Assembly: GCF_017874535.1 (NCBI RefSeq)
Contig: NZ_JAGGLS010000008.1
Span: forward strand, 1 to 64,000
From: Anaerococcus nagyae
GTDB taxonomy: Bacteria > Bacillota > Clostridia > Tissierellales > Peptoniphilaceae
Direction of reading: 5' to 3'
DNA: 64,000 nt
Positions 1-8,536 of this stretch are shown here, piece after piece. Under the pieces are notes generated by a model. It was not told where the DNA came from. It made no database searches and was given only the letters and a program-made list of their open reading frames with translations. Positions within the stretch are counted from its first letter, which is position 1, and each line of letters opens with the position of its first letter. The translations under genes and the position numbers were made by a program.

Positions 1-80
1 ATCTATAATTTTATCATAGATGATTAGGTTCATTTTTAAGAACTATGCTTAAAGCTGTTCTTATACTATTAGTATATGAG

Positions 81-190
81 CAAGCACAGTAAGTGAGTAC
101 CCACTTACGAAAAATTGATGAAGCAGAACCTTTATGGACTGCTTCTTTTTTTATCAATTTTACCTTGTTAGGGAGAGCCCTAAGACCCCA
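81..190. other. candidate transfer origin (oriT) region
   Basis: Three inverted repeats are packed just upstream of the mob genes. GTAAGTG (89-95) and CACTTAC (102-108) flank a 6-nt loop. GAAGCAG (120-126) pairs with CTGCTTC (139-145), followed by a T run. TTAGGG (168-173) and CCCTAA (178-183) flank a 4-nt loop. Nested repeats immediately 5' of a MobC/relaxase pair are the usual layout of an oriT; the middle hairpin could instead be a terminator. The nic site cannot be assigned by eye. Confidence 0.45.
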
Positions 191-215
191 ATATTTTATG
201 ATAAGGAGATATACT

Positions 216-572
216 ATGGATAATAGAAAAAGAAATAATCAACTAAAAATATATTTAACAGATGAAGAAAAGGAAGTTTTTGAAAAGAAAATGAAACTTG
301 CTAATTGCAAAACTATGTCCCACTTTCTTAGAAAGTGCGTATTAGAAAAAGAAATTTATGTAGTAGATTTAGAACCATTTAGAAACCTACAATGGCTACT
401 TTCAAATGCAACAAATAATATAAACCAGATTACAAAAGCAACTAATACAACTGGTGTTATTTACAAAAATGAAATTGAATCTATGAATAATCAGATAGAA
501 AAATTATCAAGAGAAATATGGCAGATCCATTCCCTACTTCTTAATAAATCAAAAGAAAGTTCTGGTGATTAG
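216..572 (+). CDS. mobC: MobC-like relaxosome accessory protein
   Basis: A 118-residue basic protein of the MobC/ribbon-helix-helix type that helps a relaxase bind and open oriT. An N-terminal strand (residues 7-15, LKIYLTDEEKE) is followed by helices with the phrase MSHFLRKCVLEKE and a C-terminal half around NATNNINQITKATN, typical of plasmid mobilization proteins. The start at 216 has AAGGAG (203-208) at 7 nt; a longer reading from 93 runs through the upstream hairpins and has no ribosome site. Its stop overlaps the leader of the relaxase gene, so the two are co-translated. Confidence 0.8.
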   Translation: MDNRKRNNQLKIYLTDEEKEVFEKKMKLANCKTMSHFLRKCVLEKEIYVVDLEPFRNLQWLLSNATNNINQITKATNTTGVIYKNEIESMNNQIEKLSREIWQIHSLLLNKSKESSGD

Positions 573-573
573 T

Positions 574-1908
574 ATGGCAATTACAAAAATACATCCTATA
601 AAATCAACTCTAAATTTGGCAATAGATTATATAACCAAGAGTGAAAAAACTGATGAAAAAGTCTTGGTTTCTTCATTTAAATGTCATCCATATACTGCCC
701 ATATTCAGTTTATGAAAACACGAGAAGACAATGATACTAAAGGTACAGTTTTGGCAAGACATTTAATCCAATCTTTTCTACCAGGAGAGGTTGATCCTAT
801 AAAAGCTCACGAAATTGGAATGGAATTATGTAAGAAAATTTTAAAAGAAGATTATGAATTTGTTCTTGCAACTCATATAGATAGAGGGCATATCCATAAC
901 CATATTATTTTTAATAATGTTAATTACAAGACTGGTAAGTGCTACCAATCTAACAAAAAATCTTACCACAAAATCAGGTATCAAAGTGATGAATTATGTA
1001 AAGAAAATAAGCTTTCAGTCATTGATGAATATTATGAAGCTTACAAAAGAAAATATAAAACTTCTGGTAAATCCTGGTATGAATATGAACAAAACAAGAA
1101 AGGAAATTCTTGGAAGTCTAAACTTCAATTTGATATAGATAGAATGATTAATAAGTCTAAATCGTGGGAAGAGTTTTTAGAAAATATGAAAACTCTTGAT
1201 TATGAAATTAAGTTTGGTAAACACATTGCTTTTCGTCATAAAGATAAGCAAAGATTCACAAGGGCAAAAACTATCGGAGAAGATTATACTGAAGAAAAAA
1301 TTAAAGAAAGAATAGATTTAGCTATTAAAAACAAAGCTAATCCTATTAAAAAACGTGTAGGAAATGTTATTGATATATCTACTAATAAAAAAGCTCAATC
1401 CTCAAAAGGTTATGAAGTCTGGGCAAGAAAACACAATATCAAAACAATGGCTGATTCAATAATTAAACTTCGAGAACAAGGAATTAATTCAATTACTCAA
1501 CTCGATGACCTGATCAAAAAATCTGCCGATGATAGACAAGATTTGTTAGATAAAATAAAGAAAATTGAAACTGAAATGAAGAGTTTATCTCAAGATATGG
1601 AAAATGTAAATACTATAAATAAGTATCGTGAAATCTACAAATACCATAAGAAAAATCCTGAAGATAAACAATTTGCAGATGAATATTATAGTGAACTTTC
1701 AGTCTACAAAATAGCTGCTAAAGAAATCTTGGAAAGCTATAATAAACTCCCCAATACAAAAGAAATATTAACCAAACTCGATAAATTGCAAGAAAAAAAG
1801 AACACACTTATGGAAGAGTATTCTTTAAATAAAGAACAATTTTCTGACCTAGTTCAGTATAGGAAAAACTATGAAAATTATTATGGGAAGGAAGTGGAAA
1901 GAACTTAA
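574..1908 (+). CDS. MOB-family relaxase/mobilization nuclease
   Basis: A 444-residue relaxase that nicks oriT and leads the single strand during conjugative transfer. The N-terminal ~170 residues carry the relaxase fold, opening AITKIHPIKSTLNLAIDYI, with the metal-binding three-His motif HIDRGHIHNH near residue 105 as in MobA/VirD2-type enzymes. The C-terminal half is charged and coiled-coil-like. The ATG at 574 gives the family's usual N-terminus; a GTG at 565 is an unlikely alternative. It sits 2 bp after mobC. No coupling protein or type IV genes are seen here, so the carrier is either mobilizable rather than self-transmissible, or is cut by the window edge. Confidence 0.87.
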   Translation: MAITKIHPIKSTLNLAIDYITKSEKTDEKVLVSSFKCHPYTAHIQFMKTREDNDTKGTVLARHLIQSFLPGEVDPIKAHEIGMELCKKILKEDYEFVLATHIDRGHIHNHIIFNNVNYKTGKCYQSNKKSYHKIRYQSDELCKENKLSVIDEYYEAYKRKYKTSGKSWYEYEQNKKGNSWKSKLQFDIDRMINKSKSWEEFLENMKTLDYEIKFGKHIAFRHKDKQRFTRAKTIGEDYTEEKIKERIDLAIKNKANPIKKRVGNVIDISTNKKAQSSKGYEVWARKHNIKTMADSIIKLREQGINSITQLDDLIKKSADDRQDLLDKIKKIETEMKSLSQDMENVNTINKYREIYKYHKKNPEDKQFADEYYSELSVYKIAAKEILESYNKLPNTKEILTKLDKLQEKKNTLMEEYSLNKEQFSDLVQYRKNYENYYGKEVERT

Positions 1909-1927
1909 TAAAACCTTCGAATATTTT

Positions 1928-2785
1928 CTATAAAGGTCTCTTGGAGTTGGTTAAATAAACGCCGTCTGTCAAGTTTCCTCTATATATTTCTTCCGCTAAA
2001 TAAGATAGTAGTTCTTTTTGTGAATCCTTGTCGTCAGGAAAAATTATTTTATTTTCTTCATTAATATCAATTTTTAAGTTTAATTTTTTTGCAGACTTAA
2101 TGATTTCATCTACAGAATTATTCTCAAGAACTCCAGAATCTAATATATATGCAATTTTTCTTCTAGTCCAGTTATTACAAGACTCAGCTACAGAATCTAT
2201 ATCATCTATAGAGAAGCACTCGTTAGAGCAAAATTTTTTTATATCATCGGTTGTTGCTTCTCTATAATATTTGTTTAGGTTAAATATTTGATTCGCCCAA
2301 TAATACGATTTAAAATATAGATTACCATATTCGTAGTATGCGTCTATACAATCAGTTATAACAATACCTGGTTTATTTTCACATGAAAATGTATGTTTAT
2401 TAAAAAAAAGTGTAAAATTATGGCTCTTCAGTATTTGTCTGTTAGGCAACCTTTGAAAGATTATTTTTTCGCAATCATCATAATCTGAAATAGGCACAAA
2501 GATAGCTTTAAGATCTAGCTCATTATCGGAGTTAACAGAAACTTGAGTCACTCCCAGAGGATTATTTATAGCTTCCGTTATTTCATTTGGCAGATCAAAA
2601 TTTTTTATTACTAAACTCTCATCATTCTCAGGCTTATATGAACCATCAAATTCAATTGTGTTATCTTTGTACCCTTCTATACTTTTAGTAAGTGAATTTT
2701 TGATACTTGCATCGTCTTCTCTTTGGGTCTCTATCATTTTTACAGATGTTGAATCTCTACCTGCATTTTCCAAAACATAAATCAA
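1928..2785 (-). CDS. KwaB-like DUF4868 protein (candidate Kiwa anti-phage system)
   Basis: A 285-residue soluble protein whose layout resembles DUF4868/KwaB. A variable N-terminal half is followed by the core ITDCIDAYYEYGNLYFKS, an aromatic helix, and a C-terminal IDINEENKIIFPDDKDS block ending in YLTNSKRPL. KwaB is the DNA-associated effector partner of the membrane protein KwaA in Kiwa defence. It is preceded by a small 4-helix membrane protein, as in Kiwa operons, with a 4-nt overlap. The start is a TTG at 2785 with GGAGG 7 nt upstream; the next internal ATG lies 16 codons later. It is shorter than the roughly 315 residues of E. coli KwaB. Assignment rests on pattern recall, not a search. 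Confidence 0.6.
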   Translation of the reverse strand: MIYVLENAGRDSTSVKMIETQREDDASIKNSLTKSIEGYKDNTIEFDGSYKPENDESLVIKNFDLPNEITEAINNPLGVTQVSVNSDNELDLKAIFVPISDYDDCEKIIFQRLPNRQILKSHNFTLFFNKHTFSCENKPGIVITDCIDAYYEYGNLYFKSYYWANQIFNLNKYYREATTDDIKKFCSNECFSIDDIDSVAESCNNWTRRKIAYILDSGVLENNSVDEIIKSAKKLNLKIDINEENKIIFPDDKDSQKELLSYLAEEIYRGNLTDGVYLTNSKRPL

Positions 2786-3303
2786 TATTCTACCTCCATT
2801 AATATATCTTCGAAAATACGTATTACTTTTCTAACGTCATTGCTTTTTCTAATATTTCTCTTGCTTAATAAAGTGAAATCTTTTCCTTGTTCCGTGCTAA
2901 TTTTATATGAGTTATATCCTACTATCCTAAGTATTGGATTGTTTGTTGTTTTATTTCCTAATACCAATAAAATAGCTGCAATACCCATTAAAATCCAAGA
3001 ATAATTATCTATTTCTTTTCTTAATAAATTTTTTATAAATGGAGAAAAATACGATAAAAAGCTTGCTATATACCAATTGTTTCCCTCATCATCAACATTA
3101 GTTACATTAACTTTAAATACTTGTAAATTATTTCTTAAATATTTAATAAATATTATTTGTGATATCGCTAATATAATGGATATCAATAAACATATCAATC
3201 CGACTATTGATTCCTTAGACATCAACGTGGACACTCCAATCGCAAGTATATAAGGAATAATAATTGATGAGTTGAAAAATACATGAGAAAACTTATTTAA
3301 CAT
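2782..3303 (-). CDS. KwaA-like small membrane protein (candidate Kiwa anti-phage system)
   Basis: A 173-residue membrane protein with hydrophobic segments near residues 10-29, 34-56, 78-94 (weaker) and 102-117. A conserved-looking NNPILRIVGYNSYKI segment follows, then a charged cytoplasmic tail. KwaA forms a membrane complex that senses phage attack and works with KwaB. Size, hydrophobic layout and the adjacent DUF4868 gene all fit. The ATG at 3303 has AGAGG upstream. The TGA stop overlaps the TTG start of the next gene, so the two are translationally coupled. Another two-gene membrane/DUF4868 defence variant is possible. Confidence 0.58.
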   Translation of the reverse strand: MLNKFSHVFFNSSIIIPYILAIGVSTLMSKESIVGLICLLISIILAISQIIFIKYLRNNLQVFKVNVTNVDDEGNNWYIASFLSYFSPFIKNLLRKEIDNYSWILMGIAAILLVLGNKTTNNPILRIVGYNSYKISTEQGKDFTLLSKRNIRKSNDVRKVIRIFEDILMEVEY

Positions 3304-3394
3304 AAATACCTCTACTAATTAAACTTTAACAACTTTCTATTATCAAAAGCACAATCCATAACATCCACAAAATAAATCGAATGCTTTATATTTT

Positions 3395-3616
3395 CTAGTA
3401 GTCGCCTTTTGCTTCCTCATTTCTATATTCAATAATATCTCCAATATCACATTGAAAATACTCACAAATCTTTCCCAATGTTTCCAAACTTACATTTTCG
3501 TCTCTTCCCATTTTTGCTATTGTTTTGGGTGTTGTTGCGATTGCACATTGTAAGTCTGTTTTTTTCATATTTTTATCTATTAATAACTTCCATAATTTAT
3601 TATATGAAAATCCCAT
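3395..3616 (-). CDS. small XRE-family HTH regulator
   Basis: A 73-residue Cro/CI-type DNA-binding protein covering little more than the helix-turn-helix: LWKLLIDKNMKKTDLQCAIA, then TPKTIAKMGRDENVSLETLGKICEYFQCDIGDIIEY. This layout is typical of YozG-like single-domain regulators. The ATG at 3616 is chosen because GGAG (3623-3626) lies 6 nt upstream; a TTG four codons earlier would overlap that site. It lies upstream of, and in line with, the KwaA/KwaB-like pair (91 bp gap), so it may control that module. This is inferred from position only. Confidence 0.82.
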   Translation of the reverse strand: MGFSYNKLWKLLIDKNMKKTDLQCAIATTPKTIAKMGRDENVSLETLGKICEYFQCDIGDIIEYRNEEAKGDY

Positions 3617-3727
3617 ATCATTCTCCAATTCTATATTTTACCTTTCTAAATGTATAGATTAACTACCTAATTATAGCATATAACGCAGATTTCTTTCAAT
3701 CGTATGATTTACTGCGTTAAACTAAGC

Positions 3728-3790
3728 AAAAAAATAAAGGCAGTCCGAAGACTACCAATTTTTATCTCTCATCTCTTTAATTATGGTAAG
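3728..3790 (-). pseudogene. 3' remnant of the OB-fold gene with its terminator
   Basis: The hairpin at 3739-3756 (GGCAGTCCGAAGACTACC on the plus strand, preceded by an A-rich run) and the following ~35 bases match the terminator and 3' end of the OB-fold gene at 11541-11600. Both read TTTATCTCT and then a similar tail ending ATTATGG/GTTATGG. One arm of this copy's stem has drifted, and no coding frame remains. Confidence 0.6.
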
Positions 3791-3809
3791 TAAATAAAGA
3801 ATTTTCCTA

Positions 3810-3885
3810 AAGATATGGAAAATATAAATACTATAAATACATATTATGAAGTTTATAAATACCGTAAAAATCCTGAAGTTAATTC
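3810..3885 (+). pseudogene. remnant of a second relaxase gene
   Basis: About 75 bases align with 1593-1668 of the intact relaxase gene: AAGATATGGAAAAT, ACTATAAATA, then a diverged stretch ending in AAAAATCCTGAAG. Substitutions are scattered and the reading frame is not maintained, so this is an eroded relic, not a recent partial duplication. Confidence 0.6.
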
Positions 3886-4102
3886 TCTAATAAATATCAA
3901 TATGTCTTAGTATCTTTTAAATTTTTAAACAATTTCCCAGTTCTATAGACAGGTTTAATAGGTTCTATTTTACAATTCAAAAATCGCATCTGCAAATTTA
4001 TTCAAAAATTTCATATCCAGTGAAACTGTGGAAATCATCTTATATTTGCTTCTATATTTTTTGATTAGTTCAGATATTTTTATAAAAATTTTCTCTAGTA
4101 TA

Positions 4103-5500
4103 TCACACGTATATCTTATTTTTTTCTAAATCCAATACACGATTGCAAATTAAACTTGCAAATTCAAAATCATGGGTAGCTATAAAAATAATTTTATCTT
4201 TTGAATGTGACTTTAATAATTCTACAGTTTTAATCATATTTTTATAATCAAGCCCACTTGTAGGCTCGTCTAAAATAAAAATTTCTTTGTTACACAATAG
4301 TCCACAAACTATGGCAAGTCTTTGCTTTTGTCCCCCAGACAAAGTGTTAGGGTGGCTATTTTTATAATTATATAAGTCAAAATCATTTAGAAGTTCATTA
4401 ATTAAATCATCTTTTACGTTCTTTATTCCTAATTTACATTCAGCAAAGACACTCTCAGCAAATAATTGATAATTAACGTCTTGCATAACCATATAAGATA
4501 TTTGTTTTCTTGCTTTTTCATCAATTTTTTTAGATTTTAAAATAAACTCACCCTTATAATCAGTATAAAGTCCACAAAGAGTTCTTAAAAAAGTAGTTTT
4601 CCCTATGCCGTTAGATCCTAAAACAGCAATAATATCATCCTTGTTTGCAGAAAAACTAAGTCTATCTATAAGGCATGTATCTTTCCTATAAATTGAAACA
4701 TTATTCACCTGTAAATAAGACTTATCTATAATTGATGATTTTTCTATTATATTTAAACTAGGTTTGTTTCTTGTTCTTAAACCCATAGTCTTAATTTCAT
4801 CTTCAGATAAACTTAAAAAATCTTTATTGGAAAAAATTTTATCAATTTTCCCATTCTTCATATAAATAATTCTATCAACTAAATCCATTATATAATAGAT
4901 TCTGTGCTCAGATATAATAACTGTTTTACCACTCTCCTTCAACATGGATAAGTGTTTTTTTAATATATCAATGGTCGGTATATCCAAATTAGAAGAAGGC
5001 TCATCAAGTAAATAAATATCTGGATTTGTTGCATAAACTGATGCAAAAGCAATTTTTTGTTTCTCTCCTCCAGATAAATGAAAAATATTTCTATTTTTTA
5101 GTTTATTTATTTCTAATTTATTGCAGGTTTCATCTAATTTCTCTTCTAAAATTTTTCTTTCTACTCCTTGGTTTTCTAGTGCGAATACAATTTCACTATT
5201 TGTATCTACATTAAAGAATTGGGTTCTAGGATTTTGAAAAACACTTCCGACATTTTTTGAAAGTTCAAACATTTGATAGTTAGATAATAATTTATCATTT
5301 ATTTTTACATCACCATTTAAATCTCCTTCATAATAATATGGTATCAACTTATTTATAAGCCTTGTAATAGAGGTTTTTCCAGATCCAGAAGAACCACATA
5401 TTAAAATAAACTCTCCTTTTTTTATTTCTAGATTTATATTATCTAGGCTAATATCCTTAGTGTTTCTATATTTGAAACAAACTTCATTTAACTTAATCAT
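4103..5500 (-). CDS. ECF transporter ATPase with two ABC domains (EcfA-type)
   Basis: A 465-residue cytoplasmic ATPase made of two fused ABC domains, equivalent to EcfA1-EcfA2. Domain 1 has Walker A GSSGSGKT (residue ~36), signature LSGGEKQK and Walker B IYLLDEP. Domain 2 (from ~265) has GSNGIGKT, LSGGQKQR and IFILDEP. It powers uptake of a small nutrient through the S and T subunits encoded just upstream. Its start overlaps the T gene by 8 bp, so it is last in a five-gene minus-strand operon. The single-polypeptide ATPase is typical of dedicated ECF systems. Confidence 0.93.
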   Translation of the reverse strand: MIKLNEVCFKYRNTKDISLDNINLEIKKGEFILICGSSGSGKTSITRLINKLIPYYYEGDLNGDVKINDKLLSNYQMFELSKNVGSVFQNPRTQFFNVDTNSEIVFALENQGVERKILEEKLDETCNKLEINKLKNRNIFHLSGGEKQKIAFASVYATNPDIYLLDEPSSNLDIPTIDILKKHLSMLKESGKTVIISEHRIYYIMDLVDRIIYMKNGKIDKIFSNKDFLSLSEDEIKTMGLRTRNKPSLNIIEKSSIIDKSYLQVNNVSIYRKDTCLIDRLSFSANKDDIIAVLGSNGIGKTTFLRTLCGLYTDYKGEFILKSKKIDEKARKQISYMVMQDVNYQLFAESVFAECKLGIKNVKDDLINELLNDFDLYNYKNSHPNTLSGGQKQRLAIVCGLLCNKEIFILDEPTSGLDYKNMIKTVELLKSHSKDKIIFIATHDFEFASLICNRVLDLEKNKIYV

Positions 5501-6209
5501 AAAAATACCTCAAATATATTGTAAATGCAGTAATCATTACTCCAATTATTAGAGATAAATAATCTAAAATTCCAAAATTAATTCTTATAATTGAAGTTCG
5601 TTTATTTGGTGATTCAATTCCTCTTGTGATAGAAGCTATAGTTAATTCATCTGCTGCTTTTGCTGCCATAATTATCATAGGAGAATAAATGCATTCTACG
5701 GTTAAAGAAGGGTTTTTTATAAATCCAAAAAAGGATGGAGAAATCCCTCTAAGCCCCATTGAATCTTTTATATATCGCCAATCTTCTTTTACTGTTGGCA
5801 TGTACCTAAGCATTACTGCTAGGGGAATAGAAATTTTTTTAGAAACATTAACGTAATCCATAGCAGATAAAAATTCCCCCACTTTCGTTGTGCTTAGTAT
5901 TGTCATAGAAAGCATACATACCGGATAAATTTTATTAACTAAACCCAAAAATGGCATAAATATGCTTCTAAAAGTATTACTTCCATATCTTACAGTTAAA
6001 ATACTAAGAAAATATACTAATAGATATATTAATATCCCAGTAAAAGCAATTTTGATTTTTCTATTTATAAGACTAAAAATAGCAATTAATGCTACAAAAG
6101 CTAATTCATATTCTATTGAGGGCAAAATACTTGATATAATTATGCACAAAAATAGCAAAACTATTTTTGTGCATGGATTAATATGTGTATTCAATTCTCC
6201 TGAAATCAT
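5493..6209 (-). CDS. ECF transporter T component (EcfT/CbiQ family)
   Basis: A 238-residue integral membrane protein, the coupling subunit of an energy-coupling-factor importer. Several hydrophobic spans occur (near 12-45, 55-72, 85-105 and a last one near 215-235). The cytoplasmic coupling segment contains MGLRGIS and LTIASITRGIESPNKRT, the A-R-G-like motifs that dock on the ATPases. It overlaps the S component gene by 4 bp and the ATPase gene by 8 bp, so the three are translated as a unit. Confidence 0.88.
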   Translation of the reverse strand: MISGELNTHINPCTKIVLLFLCIIISSILPSIEYELAFVALIAIFSLINRKIKIAFTGILIYLLVYFLSILTVRYGSNTFRSIFMPFLGLVNKIYPVCMLSMTILSTTKVGEFLSAMDYVNVSKKISIPLAVMLRYMPTVKEDWRYIKDSMGLRGISPSFFGFIKNPSLTVECIYSPMIIMAAKAADELTIASITRGIESPNKRTSIIRINFGILDYLSLIIGVMITAFTIYLRYFYD

Positions 6210-6805
6210 AAAATACCCGCCTTTTCAAATTGCTTTTTCAAAAGTTTAGAACCTATAAAAGCACTAAATAAAGCAACTAAAAAAGTTCCAATTACAATAA
6301 CATAAATCATCCAATCAGCAGCTGCTGCATTCATAGACTCTATATATGTTATATCTGTCCCCTTTTCTATCATTGCATTTGACCAAGACTTAGGATCCAT
6401 GAAATATACGACAAAAGTCCCTATATCTCCAAGTGCAAATACTCCAAAAGAAAGGATGTTAATATTTTTACTTTTATAAGCCTTGCTTCCTGCTATAAAT
6501 TCAGCAATTATACCCATAACTAAAGTTCCAAGACCCATAGCCCAATGCATGCCAGTTGCAAATCTCAAAATACAAATTATTATTGCCAAAATAGCAATCG
6601 TTCCTCTTTTAGACACTTTCGAAATCAGAAACATAAATATTATTCCTGACAAAAGAGCACTACCCATTGGCTGATAAAAGGTTAATACAGGATTCATTCC
6701 AAAAGGCATTCCCCCAATCATATTAAATATAAAATAGAGAGCTGTGAAAACCCCTATAGTAATCAAATCCTTTGTTTTTAGACCATTCATATTATTTTTA
6801 TTCAT
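6206..6805 (-). CDS. ECF transporter S component, MptD/Trep_Strep family
   Basis: A 199-residue substrate-binding membrane subunit. LKTKDLITIGVFTALYFIFNMIGG at the N-terminus is the usual S-component opening, followed by the PVLTFYQPMGSALLSG loop and FATGMHWAMGLGTLVMGIIAEFIAG. This matches the MptD/Trep_Strep type of unknown substrate that often travels with paired ABC half-transporters and an AraC regulator. It follows the second half-transporter by 9 bp. The substrate cannot be read from sequence; the Fur box upstream of the operon suggests iron or an iron-chelate breakdown product. Confidence 0.82.
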   Translation of the reverse strand: MNKNNMNGLKTKDLITIGVFTALYFIFNMIGGMPFGMNPVLTFYQPMGSALLSGIIFMFLISKVSKRGTIAILAIIICILRFATGMHWAMGLGTLVMGIIAEFIAGSKAYKSKNINILSFGVFALGDIGTFVVYFMDPKSWSNAMIEKGTDITYIESMNAAAADWMIYVIVIGTFLVALFSAFIGSKLLKKQFEKAGIL

Positions 6806-6814
6806 TTTTTCCTC

Positions 6815-8536
6815 CTAATAAATAAATTCTTCTGCCATTTTTGTCTTTTCTATTAAATTCTTGTAAACTTTTGATTTTTGTAGAAGCTCTTCATGTTTGC
6901 CTTGGCTTTCAACTCTTCCGTTTTCAAGAACTACTATCTTATCTGCATTTTCTATGGATTTCATTCTGTGTGAAATGATGACAACAGTCTTATCTTTAAT
7001 CAAATTATTTAAAGACTCTTGAATTTTTTTCTCGTTGTCAACGTCAAGGCTTGCTGATATCTCATCTAATATTAGTATCGGTGCATCTTTTAAGAAGGCT
7101 CTGGCTATTGATAACCTCTGTCTTTCCCCGCCTGATAGCTCAGCTCCGTTCTCACCAATAACTGTATCGAAACCCTTATCCATCTTTTCTATAAAATCTG
7201 TGCAGTTTGCAAGTTTCGCTGCTCTTTTAACTTCTTCGTCACTTGCATCTTGCTTTCCGATTCTAATATTTTCCATAACACTTTGATTAAAGAGAACAAC
7301 ATCTTGGAAAACTATTGAGACCTTGTCAAAAAGAGATTCTGTTGATATTTCTTTTATATCTTTGCCATCGATTAATATTTGTCCCTCGTCATAATCATAA
7401 AGTCTTGATATAAGTTTCAAGATAGTTGTTTTACCGCATCCGCTTGCACCTACCAAAGCAGTAACCTCTCCCTGCTTAGCTTTAAAGCTTACCCCATTTA
7501 AAACTTTTGCGTCTTTATTATAAGCAAATTCAACATCTTTTAGATCAATATCAAATTTTTTTAGTTCATAGTCTTCACCCTCTTGTAGATTTTGATTTTG
7601 GATTTCTTTTAGTCTTTCAATCTTTGGCGTTAAATAAAATATTTCCATCAAGCCCTCTTTAGATGCATCTAGAGAGTCTTTTATCTTCATAGCAGCTAGT
7701 AAATATCCTACAAGGTAGAGGGCACTTATCTCTTTACTAATAATTAGATTTACGCCAACAAGTATTACGACAGCAAGGGAAATAAAGCTAAATATTGATG
7801 AAAGTGACATAGTTAAAATATTTACTATCTCTGTCTTTAAGTGCACTTTTTCACTTTTATCCATTTTTTCATAGAGCTTATCTTTCATTACCTCTGATAA
7901 ACCATAGGCTTTGATCTCCATTTGCATCTCGATATTTTCCTGAAAACTTTCTGAGTTTTTTCTTAGAATATCATAATATCTTTTTTGTCCCTTAACCTGA
8001 TATTTTTTAGATAAGGGTATAAATATAAAACTTAAAAGAGATGGAATAATTACAGCTAAGCCCATCTTGACATTACCTATTAGCATCATGACGGATATAA
8101 GTGGGAAGAAGAGTGCCATGCCTCCTACTTTTGGTATTGAATGGCTCATTGCATGTTCTATACCTTCAATATCAGCCATAATTGTTTGCGCTAGGTCTGA
8201 AATATCATGTTTAGAAAAGTATGATAGAGGTAGTTTTGATAAATTCTCCGCTGTCCTTATTCTTAAATCTGCACTTTCTTGATAGGTTGTGCTATATAAT
8301 TTATCGTATTCGACAGAAAGCAAAATATACATTGCTATCAAGGTTAGAACTGAGAATACTATATAAAATCCCTTGCTTTTACCCATATTTTCCAAAACTT
8401 CCTGAGCAAAAATCATTAGTAATATCGCAGGAAGCATGTTTATACAGTAAACGAAAAATGAAGCCAGTGTTGCTTTACTTAAATTTCTTGCTCCTTTATC
8501 TGTAAGAGCAAATCTTTTTTTATAAAACTCCTTCAT
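6815..8536 (-). CDS. ABC half-transporter, YbtQ/IrtB-like
   Basis: A 573-residue exporter-fold half-transporter with six membrane helices in the first ~300 residues. The C-terminal ATPase has Walker A GASGCGKTT, signature LSGGERQR and Walker B ILILDEISASLD. It should pair with the product of the overlapping upstream gene. Such pairs next to AraC and ECF genes resemble the siderophore importers YbtPQ and IrtAB, which use the exporter fold for uptake. ATG 8536 is preferred over 8554 because GGAGGG lies 6 nt upstream. It overlaps the previous gene by 17 bp. Multidrug export is the alternative. Confidence 0.85.
   Translation of the reverse strand: MKEFYKKRFALTDKGARNLSKATLASFFVYCINMLPAILLMIFAQEVLENMGKSKGFYIVFSVLTLIAMYILLSVEYDKLYSTTYQESADLRIRTAENLSKLPLSYFSKHDISDLAQTIMADIEGIEHAMSHSIPKVGGMALFFPLISVMMLIGNVKMGLAVIIPSLLSFIFIPLSKKYQVKGQKRYYDILRKNSESFQENIEMQMEIKAYGLSEVMKDKLYEKMDKSEKVHLKTEIVNILTMSLSSIFSFISLAVVILVGVNLIISKEISALYLVGYLLAAMKIKDSLDASKEGLMEIFYLTPKIERLKEIQNQNLQEGEDYELKKFDIDLKDVEFAYNKDAKVLNGVSFKAKQGEVTALVGASGCGKTTILKLISRLYDYDEGQILIDGKDIKEISTESLFDKVSIVFQDVVLFNQSVMENIRIGKQDASDEEVKRAAKLANCTDFIEKMDKGFDTVIGENGAELSGGERQRLSIARAFLKDAPILILDEISASLDVDNEKKIQESLNNLIKDKTVVIISHRMKSIENADKIVVLENGRVESQGKHEELLQKSKVYKNLIEKTKMAEEFIY

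Larger units (their letters stand above)
3629..4102. other. gene-free scar of the mobile island
   Basis: No intact gene is seen in these 474 bases. They contain a second copy of the OB-fold gene's terminator and 3' tail (3728-3790) and a fragment matching the 3' half of the relaxase gene (3810-3885), listed separately. The remainder, 3886-4102, is AT-rich and unassigned. The arrangement looks like what is left after recombination between related mobilizable elements. Confidence 0.6.

Noticed and set aside
93-215. Longer N-terminus for the MobC-like protein
   Set aside because: The extension begins at a GTG within the inverted repeats, has no ribosome site, and does not look like protein of this family.
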